Positions 59,420 through 64,000 of a stretch of DNA of 64,000 nt are shown in pieces. This DNA is from Lentisalinibacter orientalis (GTDB lineage: Bacteria; Pseudomonadota; Gammaproteobacteria; Steroidobacterales; Woeseiaceae), in contig NZ_JAPDRJ010000006.1 in the NCBI RefSeq assembly GCF_040706535.1, positions 186,001 to 250,000 of the forward strand, read 5' to 3'. A program made the translations under genes and the position numbers. Each line of letters opens with the position of its first letter. Position 1 is the first letter of the stretch. The notes below the pieces were generated by a model. It worked only from the letters and a program-made list of their open reading frames with translations, was not told the origin of the DNA and ran no database searches.

Positions 59420-60794
59420 GGCTTCACAGGGGACAGCAAAATCGGCGGCGGTCGGTGGCGCCTACTCATGGTATGTGGTCGCGGTCCTCATGTTCGCCTA
59501 TACGGTGGCGTTCATCGACCGTCAGATCCTCAGTCTGCTAGTCGAACCCATAAAGCGGGATCTCGGTGTCGGCGACGCCCAGATTGGCTGGCTGGCCGGA
59601 TTCGCCTTCGCGATCTTCTATTCGGTGCTCGGCGTGCCCATCGCGCGGCTGGCCGATCGCCGGAGCCGGCGGGTGATCATCTCGGTTGGTGTCGTCCTCT
59701 GGAGTATCATGACCGCGGCCTGCGGGCTGACCAAGACGTACTGGCAGCTGTTCATAATGCGTATGGGCGTGGGCGTCGGCGAGGCAACACTCTCGCCTGC
59801 CGCCTATTCGCTTATCGCCGACTATTTCCCGCCGAACAAGCTAGCCAAGGCAGTTGGTGTTTATGTTATGGGGCTCTACGTCGGCGCGGGCATCGCCTTA
59901 CTGGCGGGCAGCGCCGTCGTCAGTCTCGTGAGCGACGCCGGCTCCGTGACTCTGCCCATGATCGGCGACGTCTACCCCTGGCAGCTAACCTTTTTCATTG
60001 TCGCACTGCCGGGCCTGGTGGTGCTGGCGCTCATGATGACGGTAAAGGAACCGCCACGTCGCGAGTTCCTCGCCGATGGCTCCAGTCAGGCAGCGAGCGC
60101 TGGGCAAGTCTCGCTGCAGGAGATCGTCGATTTCTACCGCGCAGAGAAGCGGATCATGATCGCTCATACGGCCGGGTTTCTGGCCCTGGGAACCGTGGTC
60201 AGCGCCTTCCTGATCTGGGTGCCCGAGTTCCTACGGCGGACCTACGAATTCAGCATCGGCGAGGCCGGTGCCATCTACGGCATCTTGTTGCTGCTGTTCG
60301 GGAGCAGTGGTCCGTATGCCGGCGGCTTGTTTGCGGAATGGCTGGCCCGACGGGGCTATCGCGATGCCGAGATGCGCGCCGCCGTCATCGCCGGTCTCGT
60401 CATGATTCCGCTGACAATCATCACTCCGTTGGCGCCGGATCGAGTCTCGGCGATCGTGCTGCTGGCGATGCTGACCTTTATCCTCTCCTTTCCCCAAGGT
60501 CTGCCTCCCACCATCCTGCAGCTCGTCACCCCTAACCGGATGCGCGCTCAGGTCACGGCGATCTTCATGCTCCTTGCTGTGCTCGCGGGCTTCAGTCTGG
60601 GGCCGGCATTTGTAGCGATGATCACCGATTATGTTTTTGTCGATGAATCCGCTATCCCCTGGTCGCTAGCCATCGTCGGCGGTACCCTGACTCCGATCGG
60701 CGTGCTCTGCCTCATGTACGGCCTCAAACCGTTCCGCGACAGGGTCAGACCAGAGGGTACGGAGGCGGGCAGCGGTCAGGTCCCGACCGGATAG
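59337..60794 (+). CDS. MFS transporter, copy 1
   Basis: A major-facilitator transporter with 12 predicted helices: YVVAVLMFAYTVAFIDRQIL, the cytoplasmic-loop motif ARLADRRSRRVII after helix 2, and GVGVGEATLSPAAYSLIADY in helix 4/5. It probably takes up the organic acid or amide used by the HyuB enzyme. The listed ATG at 59337 overlaps HyuB by 83 bases; a CTG near 59412 would also give a normal N-terminus, so the start is uncertain. Confidence 0.88.
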   Translation: MGVWTSRPHEGVAPPWPAGIQGSGELSKASQGTAKSAAVGGAYSWYVVAVLMFAYTVAFIDRQILSLLVEPIKRDLGVGDAQIGWLAGFAFAIFYSVLGVPIARLADRRSRRVIISVGVVLWSIMTAACGLTKTYWQLFIMRMGVGVGEATLSPAAYSLIADYFPPNKLAKAVGVYVMGLYVGAGIALLAGSAVVSLVSDAGSVTLPMIGDVYPWQLTFFIVALPGLVVLALMMTVKEPPRREFLADGSSQAASAGQVSLQEIVDFYRAEKRIMIAHTAGFLALGTVVSAFLIWVPEFLRRTYEFSIGEAGAIYGILLLLFGSSGPYAGGLFAEWLARRGYRDAEMRAAVIAGLVMIPLTIITPLAPDRVSAIVLLAMLTFILSFPQGLPPTILQLVTPNRMRAQVTAIFMLLAVLAGFSLGPAFVAMITDYVFVDESAIPWSLAIVGGTLTPIGVLCLMYGLKPFRDRVRPEGTEAGSGQVPTG

Positions 60795-61231
60795 TGCATC
60801 GTTCCCGGCTGGTAGAGCATCTTCCATCCGTCGCCGGTCAACGTGTAGATCTTACAGGCCCGTCCGACGGTATGAAGTTCCGGGTTGCCATCGTGCCACG
60901 GCGAGTCGGTGTCGCCACGACGCCGATGCAGTGTGTCGATATCCACGACAGCGAAGGCGCCGTCCCCTTCTTCGGACATGACGATCTTCCTCGTCGTACG
61001 ATGGTTATGGATCAGCTCGTGGGTATCGAAGAACAACTGCAGCATTCGGGCCCAGCGGTCATGCTCGAAACGTCCCATCCGCATAATCCACTCCATGGGA
61101 TCGTAAGCTCGGGAGTGAGGCGGCCACGCCCAGACCATGTCGGGGTGATAGACTGACAGCATGAGGTCGACGTCTTCGGTTTCGAACGCCCGGGATTCTC
61201 TGTCGATCATCTCCTGAATCGGATCCACCAT
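60776..61231 (-). CDS. SnoaL-like (NTF2-fold) protein
   Basis: A 151-residue protein of the SnoaL/NTF2-like fold: EMIDRESRAFETEDVDLMLS at the start, VYHPDMVWAWPPHS, and a strand-rich C-terminal part (GDGAFAVVDIDTLHRR, then DGWKMLYQPGTMH). Many are small enzymes or binding proteins. The ATG at 61231 shares a base with the TGA of the second HyuB gene (TGATG), so they are translationally coupled. Its last bases overlap the convergent MFS gene (60794) by 19 bases. Confidence 0.82.
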   Translation of the reverse strand: MVDPIQEMIDRESRAFETEDVDLMLSVYHPDMVWAWPPHSRAYDPMEWIMRMGRFEHDRWARMLQLFFDTHELIHNHRTTRKIVMSEEGDGAFAVVDIDTLHRRRGDTDSPWHDGNPELHTVGRACKIYTLTGDGWKMLYQPGTMHYPVGT

Positions 61232-63015
61232 CACTTCCCATGCCGGGGTTGTACGACAGCGCCCGTGTCGGTGCACCTGCGCGCCCGAAGAGCATCCGTT
61301 GCAGCGACGTCGACTGATTCCTCCGTGATGACGACGCCGTACTCTGCGGCGGCGGCCGCAGTAGACACCCGACCGTCGAGCACGTCTTCGTGTACACGTG
61401 AGACTTCGCGTTCGTGGGGATCCCCGTAGCCGCCGCTTCCGGTCGTCCAGTAGCGCAGGCGTTCACCTGCCGAAAACAGTAACTCGATCTTTCCAGGTAG
61501 GGGAGCCGTGGTAGCATCCTGCCGCTCGACCTCGGCGCGGCTCGGTGGCGCTCCGCCGCCTCCCTCGATGCCCCAGGGCCCGAAGCGTGTGCGCTCACGA
61601 CGCAGGGTGACCATCGTTTCGCCACGGAGCCACTCCACTTCGGCCTGGTAGCCGAGCCCGCCGCGCCAGCGACCCGCGCCGCCGGAGTCGGGCCAGAGTT
61701 CGAGACGCCGGAATCTCATCGGCAGCCTGGCCTCGGCGATCTCCACCGGGATCGCAGATCCGTTCGCCGCGCCGTGCGAGCTTACATCGATGCCATCTTT
61801 CGTCGGCCGAGCGCCGTGGCCGCCGGAGAACGGGCCCCCGAGGTGGCCGATGAGCTGGCCGTTGCCATCTGGATCAGGACCGGCGACGCCGATCAGAGTG
61901 TACTGTCCGCTATGAGCCGCGGTCATACGGCGTGGCAGCGCCCTGGCCATCGCCCCGAGGATGACATCTTCGATGCGCTGCAATGACACGCCACGTGAAG
62001 CGACCGGCGCCGGGTAGGTACTGTTGACGACGCTACCCTCGGGTAGTCTGACGGTGATGGGTCGATAGCAGCCATCGTTATTCGGCACTCGGTCCCCAGT
62101 CAGCAGTCGCACCGCGTAATAGACGATTGCGCGAGTGGATGCCGGGACATTGTTGATAGCGCTGCGAACCTGAGCGGCCGTTCCCGCGAAGTCGAAGGTG
62201 ATGTTGCTTCCCGACACGGTGACCGTTAAGGCGATGGGGACGGGTTCCGAGTCCTGAGACAGACCGTCGTCGTCGAGGTAGTCCGTGAAGCGATATTCAC
62301 CATCCGCTATCGCTTCGATCTCCTGCCGGGTGATCCGCTCGGCGTAGGCCATCAACGTCTCCGCCGCCGCGTCAATCGTGACCCTGGGCCAACGTTCGAA
62401 CAGTTCTCCGTAGCGGGTCGTACCTGTCTTGCAGGCCGCGATCTGAGCACCGAGATCGCCGCGCAGACTGGCCGGCGTGCGGCTGTTGGCCTCGATCGTC
62501 GCCATGATCGTCGGATTTATCCGCCCGCCCCTGGCGAGCCGGATCATCGGCAGTCGGATCCCCTCCGCGTGAATGTCTTTGGCGTATACGCTCACGCTGG
62601 CCGGAGCGCAGCCGCCGATATCGCGATGGTGGGACATCGTGGCGACATAGCCGGAGAGCGACTGGCCGTCAAAGACTGGCATCGCCACCGCGATATCCGG
62701 CATGTGCGTGCCGCCGGCATAGGGGTCGTTGGTCAGGTAGATGTCGCCGGGGAGGGCTTCGCCTTCGGGATATGCGGAGGCGAAGCGTAGGCCCAGTTCG
62801 GCGAGCACGCCGAGATGCACCGGCACCGCGCTGGCCTGGGCAACCGTCCGCCCGCGACTGTCGAAAAGGGCAGCGGTCGCGTCGCCACCATCGGTGATGA
62901 TCGCTGAATGCGAAGTCTTGATTAGCGTCGCCTGCATTTCCTCGGCGACGGTGTCCAGCCAGCCACCGATTACCTCGACGGTGATCGGGTCGAGAACTTC
63001 TTCTGCTTGATCCAT
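61231..63015 (-). CDS. Hydantoinase B/oxoprolinase-family protein, copy 2
   Basis: A 594-residue HyuB-family protein paralogous to 57632-59419: DPITVEVIGGWLDTVAEEMQ, NDPYAGGTHMPD, SHHRDIGGCAPAS and NSRTPASLRGDLGAQIAACK. The start ATG at 63015 follows GGAGTGA; an upstream start at 63084 would run into the MFS gene. It is in an operon with the MFS gene (five bases upstream on this strand) and the SnoaL-like gene. No HyuA is in the window. Substrate unknown. Confidence 0.9.
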   Translation of the reverse strand: MDQAEEVLDPITVEVIGGWLDTVAEEMQATLIKTSHSAIITDGGDATAALFDSRGRTVAQASAVPVHLGVLAELGLRFASAYPEGEALPGDIYLTNDPYAGGTHMPDIAVAMPVFDGQSLSGYVATMSHHRDIGGCAPASVSVYAKDIHAEGIRLPMIRLARGGRINPTIMATIEANSRTPASLRGDLGAQIAACKTGTTRYGELFERWPRVTIDAAAETLMAYAERITRQEIEAIADGEYRFTDYLDDDGLSQDSEPVPIALTVTVSGSNITFDFAGTAAQVRSAINNVPASTRAIVYYAVRLLTGDRVPNNDGCYRPITVRLPEGSVVNSTYPAPVASRGVSLQRIEDVILGAMARALPRRMTAAHSGQYTLIGVAGPDPDGNGQLIGHLGGPFSGGHGARPTKDGIDVSSHGAANGSAIPVEIAEARLPMRFRRLELWPDSGGAGRWRGGLGYQAEVEWLRGETMVTLRRERTRFGPWGIEGGGGAPPSRAEVERQDATTAPLPGKIELLFSAGERLRYWTTGSGGYGDPHEREVSRVHEDVLDGRVSTAAAAAEYGVVITEESVDVAATDALRARRCTDTGAVVQPRHGK

Positions 63016-63019
63016 GACG

Positions 63020-64000
63020 TCACTCCTCGCCATCCCGCCACGCCAGGGAGCGATCCAGGCTGGCGCGGTAAGGCTTAAGTCCAAGTGCCAAGCTGAGCGT
63101 CGAGAGCGACATCATTACCAGTGCCACTAGGCTGAGTGAGTAGCGCAGGTCGCCATCGTCACGGAAAACGTAGTCGGTCAGCAATGCCACGACGGTCGCT
63201 CCCATGGCGATAGAGCAGAAGGATGCCACCAGGAAGAACAAAGCCATAATCTGCGCTCGCATCTGGTTTGGTGTCACCAGTTGCAGTGCCACCGGCGAGA
63301 GTGCTTGCTGCATCGACATGACGAAAGCCATGAGGCCGAGCATGGGTATCGCGAGGTCGGCCGAGGGCATCAATGGCGTGACCGCCATGACCGGCATGGA
63401 GATTCCGAGGAAAACCGAGGCAGCCCGCAGTGCGGCGTCGCGGACGCCGCGATTCGTGAGCCAGTCGCAAATCCAGCCCCCACAGTAGGCACCCAGGGAC
63501 CCGAGCACGGCCAGTTCGATACCGAAAACGATACCGGCATCGCTGATGTCCCAGCCGTAGGTTCGGCGGATGAACTCTGGCACCCAAAAGAGGAACCCAT
63601 AAAATGCCATGCCGCCGGCCGAATAGCCGAGAAACACGGAAGCGAATGTCCCGCGGTTCTTTACCATGAATGCCGCGATATCTCGTATCGGGACGGCTGC
63701 TGCGTCGGTCGGCAGCAGATCGCGCCGTGTCGGCTCGCGTACCGTCAGAAGCATGATGGCGGTCAGCGCAAGGCCGGGCAGTCCGACCAGGACGAAGGTC
63801 ATCTGCCAGGGGGCTAGGACACCCACCACGGGTAGTTGGATGGGATCGGCGTTGGTTATGAGTCGCACGACCGCTCCCCCAGCGACCATCGCAAGTCCCG
63901 CACCGAGATAGATCCCCATGGAATAGACGGCGATCGCGCGGCCCTGCTTTTTCGGAGGAAAGTAATCGGCGATTATGGAGTAGGCCGCGGGTGTCAGGGT
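63020..64000 (-). CDS. MFS transporter, copy 2, 5' partial
   Basis: A major-facilitator transporter cut by the window end. The open frame from 64000 (TLTPAAYSIIADYFPPKKQG) continues to 63020, about 326 residues covering helices from about 4 to 12. The helix-4/5 region is the same as in the other MFS gene (TLSPAAYSLIADYFPPNK), so the two are paralogs. It ends five bases before the HyuB copy 2 start, an operon in the same direction. It probably imports the same class of substrate. Confidence 0.88.
   Translation of the reverse strand, partial: TLTPAAYSIIADYFPPKKQGRAIAVYSMGIYLGAGLAMVAGGAVVRLITNADPIQLPVVGVLAPWQMTFVLVGLPGLALTAIMLLTVREPTRRDLLPTDAAAVPIRDIAAFMVKNRGTFASVFLGYSAGGMAFYGFLFWVPEFIRRTYGWDISDAGIVFGIELAVLGSLGAYCGGWICDWLTNRGVRDAALRAASVFLGISMPVMAVTPLMPSADLAIPMLGLMAFVMSMQQALSPVALQLVTPNQMRAQIMALFFLVASFCSIAMGATVVALLTDYVFRDDGDLRYSLSLVALVMMSLSTLSLALGLKPYRASLDRSLAWRDGEE

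Noticed and set aside
1..64000. tRNA, rRNA, CRISPR arrays, replication origin
   Set aside because: No cloverleaf-like segment, rRNA stretch, spaced short direct repeats or origin-like cluster was recognised by eye. The dusA repeats are protein-gene fragments, not tRNA genes.

Overview
This 64 kb window looks like chromosome from a GC-rich gammaproteobacterium, probably marine or halotolerant. The pointers are a cysJIH-cysB-cysG layout, the PA2778/PA2779 protein pair, NhaA, several Crp/Fnr paralogs and a lone ectoine-synthase-like protein. This placement is inference from gene content. No rRNA, tRNA or CRISPR array was recognised.

Layout. (1) 1-6551: assimilatory sulfate reduction (cysJ partial, cysI, cysH), the regulator cysB, and siroheme synthase cysG, which makes the cofactor for CysI. 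(2) 6552-14368: accessory zone with a class III aminotransferase, intact and broken toxin-antitoxin (TA) modules (a HigBA-like relic, VapBC, a winged-helix/nucleotidyltransferase pair, Phd/PemK), unknown genes and interspersed repeats. (3) 14369-28938: envelope and stress block with nhaA, a DUF4398/OmpA lipoprotein pair, CsbD, ElaB/YqjD-, YqjE- and YqjK-like genes, a phospholipase-D-type lipoprotein, PA2778/PA2779-type genes, a SYLF lipoprotein, a PAS-PAS-GGDEF protein, a sortase with its probable substrate, three Crp/Fnr regulators and a DUF3185 protein. (4) 29140-32184: an IS3 relic, a RimK-like ATP-grasp ligase with a TrkA-C-like tail, and an AsmA-like protein. (5) 32372-42145: mobile and defence zone with a CopG/PIN pair, a 5'-truncated Rhs toxin with probable immunity gene, an IS3-family element with a frameshifted transposase, ParDE and secreted unknowns. 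(6) 42240-55670: an apparently AT-richer array of small, mostly unknown genes. Most are preceded by a ~60-bp repeat carrying a promoter-like -10 box. The repeat points left with leftward genes up to 47.7 kb and right with rightward genes from 48.3 kb. A catalytic-domain-only tyrosine recombinase sits at 51984-52622, and an enoyl-CoA hydratase/TetR pair follows. (7) 55697-64000: an IS1182-type relic, a second class III aminotransferase, and two convergent HyuB-MFS modules with a SnoaL-like gene.

The main structural signal is a repeat containing the start of a dusA-like gene (tRNA-dihydrouridine synthase; translated core HRREIQVAPMMDWT) and its upstream region. It occurs eight times in the same orientation, near 6.6, 8.9, 12.2, 32.4, 34.4, 42.0, 48.1 and 55.5 kb, and never continues into a full dusA. 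The best-preserved copies have GTGCGACAT-type boxes on both sides in opposite orientation. Most copies have a TA or toxin/immunity module next to them. This is what successive integrations of dusA-targeting elements would leave, although an old dispersed repeat that captured the start of dusA is also possible.
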